Source: Caenorhabditis elegans
Lineage: Eukaryota > Nematoda > Chromadorea > Rhabditida > Rhabditidae
Direction: 5' to 3'
Length of the DNA: 64,000 nt
Assembly (NCBI RefSeq): GCF_000002985.6
Contig: NC_003281.10
Location: forward strand, 12,028,001 to 12,092,000
Shown: positions 9,701-21,700 of the stretch, piece by piece
Layout of the letters: every line of letters begins with the position of its first letter
Position numbering within the stretch: the first letter of the stretch is position 1
The notes under the pieces: generated by a model
What the model was told of the DNA's origin: nothing
Database searches by the model: none
The model's input: the letters and a program-made list of their open reading frames with translations, nothing else
Translations under genes and position numbers: made by a program

Positions 9701-12700
9701 ATGGTTTTCCGGTGTTCTTCGCATAGAAATGCTCTTCATATCCAGGCCATAGCCTCTCAATTGTCGCCTTATCGATTAGAGTTTTCATGCGAGTTTTTAC
9801 AACATCTCCGACGTGCTTTCCCTGAAAAATTTTTGAATTTTTTTGGTGGGATTTTTGTCATTCAGAGGTGGGCAGCAATTTCCGTTCGGCAAAAATTCGG
9901 CAAATTCGTCAAATTGCCAATTTGCCGAAAATTTTCAAATCCAGTTATTTGTCTATTTGTCGGTTTGCCGGAAATTTTCAATTCCGGAAATGTGTCCATT
10001 TGCCGGTTTGCCGAACATTTCCAATTCCGGCAATTTGCCGATTTGCCGGAAAAAATCGTATGCCGGCCACTTTTGTTGTCATTATTACCTTCAAATCACT
10101 TGTAAAATTCTTGAAAATATTTCGGCGAACAACTGGATTCTTCTCCCGATTCACCTCTGCATGGTAGTGCGGGTACTTGTGGAACTGGAAAAAAAAATCG
10201 AAATTTTAAAAAGGTCTCGACACGAAATTTTTTAATGCGAAAAGGTGTGCGCCTTTAAAGAGTACTAAAAAAATTGATTTAAAAATTTTAAAGGCACACA
10301 TTTTCGCATTTTACGAAAAATTGTCGCGTCGAGACTGGGAGCACCGTATTTTTTGAGTAAAATTTTTTGTTTTGAAATTTTTTTTTTGAAAAAAATAATT
10401 TTCTTCAGTTTTTGGGAAAAATTATAATTTCGGTCTTTTTAAAATTTTTTTTTTAAAAGGTTTTTGGATAAAAAAAAATACTTATTCTTAGCAAAAATGT
10501 ATTTGTTCATTTTTTTAAACATTTTTTTAGACAAAAAACTTTTTTTTTTGGTTTTTTTGTTGCAAAAATTGCTTTTCTTTTGATTTTTTGCAAAAATTGA
10601 TTATTTTTGGAATTTTTAAAATCCATATTTTCACAGTTTTTTTTTCTTCATATTTTTCGATTTTTTTGCGAAACCGTTTCCATGGCGCTTTATTACCATA
10701 TAAGTGCTCTTATGGTCCGTTGAGCACAAGTGACGGAGCATTCCTTTCGGATCCGACCAATTATCACAAACTGTGCACAAATACGAGTCCAGCGACGGAT
10801 CATCCAGGCAAATCACCTGGAAATTGAGGAAAAAATGAGTGATGAGAAATCTGCCACACATCAAGCAAACCTCAGCCACATAATCAATTCCAAACGCATC
10901 CGGAGAGTCTTGAACACTCTGACTAAAGTCGCGCGGAATTTCGACGGGGTCCACGATTTCAGAGGCTCCTTCGCTACGCACTGAAATTTTTACGATATTT
11001 TTTTAAAAGTCAGCTATTCTAAAAAAAAATGCTATAAATTCGGGTAAAAATGTGTGTTTTTCAAATTTAAAATCAAAAGGAATCGTTAAAAAAAAAATAA
11101 TAGTGAGTATACAATTTAAAGATAGGAAACAAAAATAAAAATTATATAGGCAGGAGAAGCGGAGAATTTCATCGTTTTCTGAATGAGGTTTTTTCGAAGT
11201 CGTATGACTTTTCTTACTGTAATTGAGTAGATCAGCCTTGTTCTTGATCACTGAAGCATTGTGAATCGCTCGATCCACTCGTTTTCCTCTCAGTGTTGGC
11301 CTAGAAATTTTTATTTATTTATTTTCTTCAATTCAATAAATTTATTACATTCATTTTATTGAAAAAAAAACACGGAAAAAAGATCGCAAAATTCACCTTT
11401 TCGTAAAAGCGGGCATTTCTTGTTGGACTGGCGGTGGTGGACGGCTGGTAAATGTCATTGGGTATCCAGCAGCAGCTGCAGCTGCGGACTGTGGTGGAAT
11501 AGCTGGTGGTGGTGGAACTCCAAAGAATGATAGCGACGATGACGACGGCTGCTGCTGCTGAACGGAAATGATGTTTTTAAAATTAGGAGGGGAGGGAATC
11601 GAAGGAAATTGATGAAAAATTGAAAAATAATTGGAAAAAATTAAATTTAATCATTTATGGCGCTTTTGTTTCGCGAGTGTAGTGTTTAATACAAAACACC
11701 TGATGACTTTTCGTTGAAGTTGAGAGAAAATGATAGAGGATTCGAGAAAAAGCCGAAAAAAGCCTAATTATGCGCGAGCTTCCTGATCTCGTTTCCCAAA
11801 GATATTCCCGAAAATATGTATTATTATTATTATACATCTATATAGATATATCTATATTTTCAATAAACAGTAGACAAAAGAAAACAACAGGAAATATCGT
11901 AAATTCAAAAATTGTCGCCGTTTTTTTTTTCCATTCTAGGTTTTTAAAAAGCGATTTCGATATTAAAATTGTTTAAAAAGAAACGGAAAATACGTGAATT
12001 TAAAAATTTGTTGCCAATACCTCACGACATCAAACTTTTAAACTTTTTGGCCGTGGAGCGCGCTTGCACGTCGATTTCAAAACACGCATTTTCGCATCAT
12101 ATTCCTGTTAAAATTGTTTGAAATCAGCATTAACATTGAAAATGTGTTTTTTAACAGCCTATAATGGAAAATAATCCTTTTCCTTGCAATTTCCAATGAA
12201 ATTATCTCGTTTCTAGAGAATCACGATTTAAACACACATTTTTAATTCTAAAACAATTGAAAACAATTTTCAACAGAGAAATGAAGAGAAACACACAAAA
12301 ATCGTTGCTGCAAAAATTTGAATAAGACTACCATAAACTTTTTTTGCGCGCGCGCGCTGAGACCCATCCGAATAAATTGGTGCGCCTTTAAAGGTGGACT
12401 ACGCCCAGTGGGGAAATTGCTTTAAAACACGCCTATGGTACCACAATGACCGAATATCTTGATAAAAAAATTCAAAAAAATTTTCTAGATTTTATATGAT
12501 TTTTTGAAAATTGGAAAAATCACAGTAATTATTTTTCACCTATTTATTTTTGAATTTCCGCCAATTGGATTTGTTCGGTGCAGCGCGCTTGTATTACTTT
12601 TATTAATTTATTTTATTTATTCTCGTTATTTGACTGATTTTCTTCATTTTCTATGTTTTTTCCTCGGAACATGAAAGAAATAAACAAGAAAAATGCAAAA

Positions 12701-15700
12701 TGTTTGTTAAAAAGTAATTGAAAATGAGTAAAACTGTGAAATATACTAATTTCAAGCTTGTTGTCGACGGAACTCAGAAATCACAGTTTTACCTATTATT
12801 TTACCTATAATTACTTTTCAACAATCATTTTGCATTTTTCTTGTTTCTTCCATTTTTTTTTCTTCCATTTTCCGAGGAAAAAACATAGAAAATGAAGAAA
12901 ATCAGTCAAATAACGAGAATAAATAAATTTAATTAATAAAAGTAATGCAAGCGCGCTCCACCGAACAAATTCAATTGGCGGAAATTCAAAAACAATTAGG
13001 TGAAAACTGTGATTTTTCCAATTCTCAAAAAATCATATAAAATCTAGAAAATTTTTTTTATCATGATATTCGGTCATTATGGTACCATAGGCGTGTCTTA
13101 GAGCAATTTCTCCACTGAGCGTAGTCCACCTTTAACATTGATCTGTTTTGCCGGCTTCTTGACCAAAATCGTTGATTTTACTCATATTATAATCGTTTCA
13201 TGCTTTTAAATAATATTTTTCGTTTGAATTTGCTAAGAAAAATTAAAATAAAGCTAAAAAGTCCAAAAAAAGTAATTTTCAACAGTGAAAATTTGAATAT
13301 GCGCGGCAAAGGTCAGCAAGTGCGCTCCAATAATCCAGGAGGTCGTGGGTCTCGCCACGAAAACGTTCTCACCCACTTTTCGCCAATTTTTCATAGTTTT
13401 CTATCATTCTGTCTTCTGTTTCGCTCTAAAATGGACGCTGCCGAAAAAAGTGAGTTTCAGAAAGTCGCTTTATAATTTTCAGCAGGAAAATCATCCTGAA
13501 AATCCTTCTCACACTTGCTCCACAGGCACAAAGTTTTTCAACAAAACATTTTAGGCCTGTGGAGGAATACTATTATGCAAACCGTTGTTTTTTCAGTGAA
13601 TACAGCCACCGAACAACTGAAACGATCGTTTTTCACCGATAACTGGGAGAATGTCGACCAACTTCGGACAGGTTTATCCGAAATGACTGTGAGACTCGAG
13701 GAGTGTGGCCAAACTAAAAAGGAACGTGATGCTCTTTCTAAAGCTGTTAAACGAGCAGGCGCTGTTCAATACATGTTTAACATTGGGAATTGGTAAGTGT
13801 AAATTGCGAAAATGAAGAATCACTCCCTAATTTTTCAGGAAGCTAGATGAGAAGCCGTGCATCTTGGTTGGCAATATTCCATCTGCTCTCACGAGCTCAG
13901 AAATGATGGGTCATTTCGGTGGTCTTAAAGGATTCACTGGAATTTTGTTTAAAGGAGAGGATACTTCTCTCTCCAAAACTGTGAGAATCCTCTTCGATGA
14001 AAGCTCATCCGCTGAAGCTGCCGCCAAAGACATTGATGGATCGAATTGGAATGGAAAAGAGCTGGACGCTGTCGTCAAGAAGCAAATTTAATTCAAGCCT
14101 GAACAGATCTCTTTCCCACGTGCTCGCTGGCTGTCTCTTTGCATAATTTCGATGAAAACGCGCCCCATTCAGAATATTGTCGGTGAAATTCACTCGGACA
14201 AGCGAAGAAAAGGAATGAGACCGTCTCGTTGTCTGTGTCTCATCTTTTCACGCTTTTTTCTTCTCCGAGAGGACTACGCGACCGGGGGGGACGAGGAATC
14301 CTCCTCTTCCACCGTTTGGCCATTTCGCCCATTTTTTTCACGTTTTCTCGTCCGCGAGAAAATAGCAATTTTGAGACAGCCAGCGACCACGTGCTTTCCC
14401 TTCATTTTTCATTTATCTATTTCTTTCTCCCGTGTATCTTTTTTATTTTCTTTCCCGGTTTGCAGTGCATTTTGGCGCGGAAAACTTGCTCCTTTGTTGT
14501 TGAGAAAAAACGTAATAAAGAAAAAAAGACTAAGAAAAATAAGAAAAAAAAGTAATTTTAAATTTTTTTAAAAATTAAAATTCAAAAACACTACCTGTTG
14601 CTGTAGTACACCAAATCTTTGAGCATTATTATCTGGTACAATGATAGCCTGTGCTACACCGAAAGAAGAAACTCCATACGGGTTCAATGGAACCTGTTTA
14701 GCTGTCACTTGAGGTCTTGTTGCAGCGGCGGCAGTCGGGCCTTTTCCAAAATTTGGATATTTTGATAAAAGTAGAATTCGCTCGGCTTCAAGTTTCGCCT
14801 GCTGGACATCGATTTTTTGGCGTTCTCGTTGCTGAAAATTTGGCGTTTTTTAGTAGTGTAGTATTTTTAACCGAAGACCCCCAAATTTTCCACAGATTCC
14901 GAATATCAACGTGAAAATTTCAAAAAAAATTTGTGTGCCGCCAGAGACATTCTCATTAGAGCGCGCCGTGTCATGTCGGTTTACGAGATTATTCCTTTTC
15001 AGTTTTTTCTCCATTTTTGCTGGTTAATTTTTTTTGTTGATTTTTCGTGTATATTGAGCATTTTATTTCGGTAAATTTCATTCACATGATAATTTTCACA
15101 AAATGGCGGTTTTTTGAATTTTGACGTCACAGCCGCCCGCCAAGTTGATTTTTGTGAAATTTTTATAGTTTTTTAAATAATTTTTTGCGTTAATTTACAT
15201 AAATCGTAAAATTTATGTGAAAAATTATAAAAATTTCAAAAAAATCGATGCAAAATTAAAAAAAAATTTGCGAAAAGTTTCGCGAATTTTTATATCATGG
15301 GACCACAATATTCTGAGAATGCGTATTACACAACATATTCGACGCGCAAAATATCTCAACTACAGTAGCGCTTGTGTCGATTTACGCGGGTTCCATTTTT
15401 GAAATTATTCGAAAATAATTGCATTTAAAAAATGGAGCCCGTAAATCGACACTAGCGCTACAGTAGTCATTTAAAGGATTACTGTAGTTGAGATATTTTG
15501 CGCGTCAAATATGTTGTGCGATACGCATTCTCAGAATATTGTGTTCTTGTAATAATAATAAAATGTTCAATTTAAACGAAAAAAAAAACTCTAATTTTCT
15601 TGACCAAAAAAAACCGACAAAAATGAATAAAAAGCAGAAATCGGCAAATCCGCTCGTAAATCGACATGGCACGGCGCGCTCCAATGAGAATACCGTCTTT

Positions 15701-18700
15701 TCGTGACTTTCGGGAACTTTTTCACGTCGATATTCAGAATCGGAGGGTAAATTTCGAGCAATTTCTGTATTAAACCTGCATAGAAGCTTGCTCCAGCCGA
15801 CTCTTCAGTGATATATCCTTCTTCGCCTCCTGAGCAGCAAGTTTCGCCGCATTTTCCTTGGCGAATTGCAGACGGGCATCCCGTTCAGCCTTCTTTTGTC
15901 GTTCCTTCTCGCGATGGCGCTCCTCATCGTCCATTTTTTTCTGGCGTTCTGCCTTGTTACGCTCTTCCAGCTCTCGTTGCAATGCTTCCTTTTTCAGGCG
16001 AAGCTTTTCCTTGTCTGAAAATTTGCATGAAAAAGTGTCGGTTTTTGTTTTTTTTTTTAATTGAAATTGAAATAAATTTTAAAAAAATTTTAAAAAATTT
16101 AAAATTTTTTCTTTCGGTTTTTCGAAAATTGAAAACATTCGATTTTCTCTGAATTTTTTTTGGATAAATTTTAATTTTTCATAATTTCTTTGTCTTTTAG
16201 GTATGAATTTTTCTTTTTTTTTCGTCCTGTTTTTTTTTCAATTTTCTATGAAAAAATCTACCTTTTTTTGTGAAAAAATCATTTTTTTTTTCGATTTTTT
16301 ATTTCGTTTTTTTTTTTGAAAATCGAATATTTCGGAAACATTTCAGTTTCTCTATAGATTTTCTATTTATCGAATTATTTTCTTTTTTTTTCAACATAGT
16401 TTTGGATAAATCTATTTTTCTGAAAAAAAAAATCGATAATTTTTGATTTTTTCTGAACAAATAATCAAAAGTTACTTGAATATTAAAAAAATCGAAAAAT
16501 GTATACTTTCTCTTAAAAATCGAAAAAAATCGACTTTCTATGAAAAAAATCGAGATTTTTTTTATTTTCTCAGAAAAATCGAAATTTCTCTGATTTTCTC
16601 TGAAAAATCTAAAAAATTCATGTTTTTTTTCCGAAACAAATCAAATTTTTTAAGTTTTTCTTTGAAAAAGATTGAAAAATTTATGTTTTTATGAAAAAAA
16701 AAAAGATTTTCTCCAAATATATCATTTTCCAGTTTTCTTTGAAAAAAACAGTAGTTTTTTATTTTCTCACAAGGGAATGACGTTAAAACTGCGCGGGGTA
16801 TCGATATGAAATAAACGGTAAATGGTAGTTGAGAATAGTGGCTAACAGAATCATTTCTCAAAACTTGCTATGGTGGCTCACGTGGGCTGGTAATCGCCGT
16901 CTATTGCCATTTTGATGCGTTATTGATATGCTATGCCAAATAAATGCTCGCAGAACATCATGTCTTTGAAGCTTTGCAGCTCCGTTAAAAAAAATCTGAC
17001 AAAAAAGTAATCAACTAAAAAGTTGTAGATTATAACTTTATCTGAAACTTTTCAGTTAAACACTTTCTCTAAAAAAATTTAGTTGCCGAGCTGAAACTTT
17101 TGAATAGAGTTACTCATTTTTGGAATGTTCTAGAAAGTGTAACGTCTATATCTCGGCAACTTAATTTTTTTAGAAAAAGTGTTCAACTGAAAAGTTTCAG
17201 GTAAAGTTATAATCTACAATTTTTCAGTTAATCACTTTTTGTCAGATTTTTTTCAACGGAGCTGCAAAGCTTCAAAGACATGATGTTCTGCGAGCATTTA
17301 TTTGGCATAACATATCAATAACGCATCAAAATGGCAATAGACGGCGATTACCAGCCCACGTGAGCCACCATAGCAAGTTTTGAGATATAATTCTTGTAGC
17401 CACTATTCTCAACTACCATTTAGCGTTTATTTCATATCGATACCCCGCGCAGTTTTAACGTCATTCCCTTGTCAGAAAAATCGATTTTTTTCCCTCAAAT
17501 CTCCGACGACTCCCACCAATAGCCAGCTTCTCCTTCGCCTCATCAAGTCGTCTCTGCTTCTCCTCAGCCTGAATTTTCGCCAATATCGCAAACTGTTTCC
17601 GTTCCTCCTCTCCAATCGGATCATACACTTTGATACAATAATCCTCTGGTGGATGGATTTCTTTGAGAATCGATGAAAGGAATTTCCGAAGTTCCTTTCC
17701 CTTGTCAGCCGTCTGATTGGCTAAATGTTCAAACAACTCGCGAACTTGAGCTTGTCGATATTTCTGAATCCAATAGATACAATGATCCATTTCTCTGACA
17801 TGAGATTCCAGGGCTATAGCTCTTTTGGGAAACACTTTAGCACAAAGTTGGCAGTAGAAATCGGCTTGTTGCTTCGGAATTCCGAGTTCCATTCCAGGAT
17901 AACGGCGTTCAATTATATTATCGAGACCAACAATGCTTGATACATATTCGTGCTGTTTTGTAGTCTGATTCCATTGCCAAATTACTTTCTAAAACATAGA
18001 ACTTGTATAGAATGACCCATTTGATCTACGTTGATCTACAAAAAACGCGGGAAAATTCCCGCATTTTTGTAGATCAAGTGTCCCAAAATTACCTTCGTCG
18101 CATCTTTCTGAACAAACGGCTTCACCGTATAAGTCGATTTTTCAGCGATAATTCCAAATGCCGAAAGCGAATTTTCTTTGCACATTGCGGTTCGCCGGTG
18201 ATGTTCATCTGTACAAATGTGTGATTTGAACACATCGTCTTGCCACGTGGCAGCTTTCACTATCACGAGAAGCTCGCAATTCTGAAATTGAACAGAAAAA
18301 TGAAAATGTTGAATTTTGTAATATGGCATGTCTACAATGCGGTTAATTATAAAGACCACTGTGTACTACACCAGTGGTGGGCGGAAAACGATTTTTCCGG
18401 CAAATTTGAAAAATTGTCGGTTTGCCGGAAAACCGGCAATTTGCCGAAAATGAAAATTCTCAGCGAATCGGCAATTTGCAGAAAATGAAAATTCCCAGCA
18501 AATGGGCAAATTGCCGGAACTGAAAATTTCCGGCAAATTTGACAAATTGCCGGTTTGACGAAATTGCGGGAAAAACGGAAATATCCGAAAATTTTCGGAA
18601 CTGTAAAATTTGCCGAAAATTAAAATTCGCATAAAATCAACAATTTGCCGTAACTTGAAATTTCTGGCAAATTTGAAAAATTGCCCGTTTGCCGAATTTG

Positions 18701-21700
18701 CCGGAAAAACGGCATATGGCGAAAATTTTCGAAACTGTACAATTTGCAGGAATTGAAAATTCCGGCAAACCGGCAATTGCCGAAACTGAAAATTTCCGGC
18801 AATTTGGAAAATTGCCGGTTTGTCAAAAAAACCGGCGATTTCCGAAAATCTTCGGAACTGTATAATTTGCCGAAAATGAAAATTCCCAGCAAATTTGGAA
18901 AATTGCCGGTTTGCCGGAAAAAGGGCAATTTCCGAAAATTTTCGAAACTGTAAAATTTGCCAAAAATTAAAATTCCCAGCAAATCGGCAAATTGCCGGAA
19001 CTGAAAATTTCCGGCAAATTTGGCAAATTGCTGGTTTGCAGAAAAACCGGCAATTTCCGAAAATTTTCGAAGCTTTACTATTGGCCAAAAATTAAAATTC
19101 CCAGCAAATCGGCGAATTGCCGGATCTGAAAATTTCCGGCAAACTTGGCAAATTGCCGGAAAAACAGCAATTTCCAAAAAAAAATCGGCAAAAAGTAGGT
19201 TAAAAAAACCACTGTCTTAAGTGTTTCCGTCTTATTAAAAATCACATCAAAAACTTCCGGCAAATTGATATTCGGCAAACCGGCAAAAAAATCGACAATT
19301 TGCCGGAATTGAATATTTCCGGAAAATTAGGCAAACCGGCAACTTCCGATTTGCCGAACTACACTTCGCATGATACATTTTTCAATTTCAGACCATTTTC
19401 GCTAAATCTTTTCGAATTTAAAATTGTGTAAAATTACAACGACAATTTAAAGGCACACAATGTTTGTCAGCGTGGGTCTCGCCACGATTAAGAATCACTA
19501 ACGGTGGCCTGCGTAAATCGACATGCAGGTAATAGGTAATCAGGTACGAACCTCACACCTACACACGACAGATGCCAGCGTATTATCACTTCTTCTCGAC
19601 GTATTCACAATCAACATTCTGGCTGCAATAAGTGCCTCCCGAGCCGTCATTTCGATCGATTCCTCTGGAAATTTTCCAAGTTTTTCTTGAAAATATTATT
19701 TTCCAAAAAAAAAATATCATAATAATGATAGCTATTACGGGAACACAGAATTCTGAGAATGCGTATTACACAACATATTTGACGCGCAAAATATAACTAT
19801 ATCTCGTAGCGAAAACTACAGTAATTTTATAAATGACTACTGTAGCGATAGCGCTTGTGTCGATTTACGGGCTCGATTTTTGGAAAAAAAAAACAAAATT
19901 TTCGAATTTTGTAAGCGATATTCAATTTTCTTCGTTTTTTCGTATTCCTTAATCATTTTTGTGCTTATTTTTTAATGTTTTATCCATTAATAAATTAATT
20001 TGATTGAAAAACGTCTAATTTTCGCGTCATTTTGATGAGCAAACTCCTACAGACATATTTTCCGTAATAGGCAGGAAATAATGTAAAAAAAATAAATATA
20101 CTTAGGAGTTTACTCATCAAAATGACGCGAATATTAGACGTTTTTCAATCAAATTAATTTATTAATGGATAAAACATTTTAAAAAAAAGCACAAAAATGA
20201 TTAAGGAATACGAAAAAACGAAGAAAATTGAAGAATATCGCTTACAAAATTCGAAAATGTTGTTTTTTTGTCCGAAAATCAAGCCCGTAAATCGACACAC
20301 AAGCGCTAGCGCTACAGTAGTCATTTAAAGAATTACTGTAGTTTTCGCTACGAGATATAGTTATAGTTTGCGCGTCAAATATGTTGTGTAATACGCATTC
20401 TCAGAATTCTGTGTTCCCGTAATATAATTCTACCTCCATCACACGCGACACTGTCTACAAGACCCAGAACACTCTCATAGACATCTTTTTCAGACGATTC
20501 TCTGCATAAAAGAGACGTTTGCACGAGGCGCCGAGAGACTGGCGCCCATGAGGAAAGTTCGAGGGTTTTTAGTTTAGAGTGAAGCTGAAAATATAAATTG
20601 TATATTTCAATTTCTTAATTAATATAGTTTTTACATGAATTCGCTTCTGAAACAATCCCGAATGCCTCTGAAGCCATTCCATCAGAAATGCTTGCTTTTT
20701 CTCGTCTGTTTCAGCGCCGAGAAGAATTCTGATAATATCCGGAGCGGTGAGGAACTGGAAACGATTAAAGCTACTATTAAGTCAACTATTAGTCAACTAA
20801 CAATATACTGCTTAAGGTGAGCATAGGATCGAATGTGTTGATTCACAAAAATCGGATTTTTTGAGAAAACCTGCCAGCAGCACTGACAGGTCACCTCATT
20901 TGCCGCTTCATCTTCCACCATAAATTCCAGTCCAACATCGCATTGGGTTTGAACGAGGACCTCCTGGAAGGCAAGATTATTGGAATTATTATTTTGTTAA
21001 AAATCCAAAAAAAAAAAACCGCACCCTATTAACTTTCCAAACTCCTTTAACGTCGGTTTCCGCGTTGGTTACTGTAGGGGAATACGGAACAAAGAACATT
21101 GGATCTGCAAAATATAGGTTTTTTTTTTCAATTTTCAATATAAGTTTGAAGATTCCTGAGCGTGTCGTTAATTTGGCAATGTCGCGGGGGCGGAGCGGGT
21201 GTCGGTTTTTCAAAAATTATCTTAAATTTTTGGTTCTTGTTCTTCTTTTTAGAATAAATTAATTTTTTTTTCTCATCAATATAAACAAAATTAGATTTTA
21301 AAAACCTCATATTTTAGGTTAATTTTCTGAAAATTTTCGATTTTTTTTAAATTATCGTTTTTCGAACTTTTAAAAAATTTTTTCGATTTTTTAAATTCAA
21401 AAATTGAAAATTTTTCGTTTTTCGATTTTTTTGATTTTTATAATGCGAAAAATGGAAAATTTTTCGTTTTTCGAATTTTTAAATTCGAAAAAGTTTCGTT
21501 TTTCGATTTTTTTATTTTTTTTTGATTTTTAACAATTCGAAAATTTTTCTTTTTTCGAATTAAAATTTTTTTTTTTCGTTTTTCAAATTTTTTCGATTTT
21601 TTAAATTCGAAAATTCGAAAATTTTTCGTTTTTCGATATTTTAAATTTTTTTTTTTCGTTTTTCAAATTTTTTCGATTTTTTAAATTCGAAAATTCGAAA

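Noticed and set aside
10817..10870. In-frame reading of 54 bases between two exons of the zinc-finger gene
   Set aside because: Although open, it begins GTTTGC and ends TTTTTTCCTCAATTTCCAG, a typical worm intron; kept as an intron, with retention possible.
17461..17516. Extension of the zinc-finger exon into the fold-back element
   Set aside because: A GTGGGA donor at 17516 gives the phase needed by the next exon; the extension would end in a stop inside the element.
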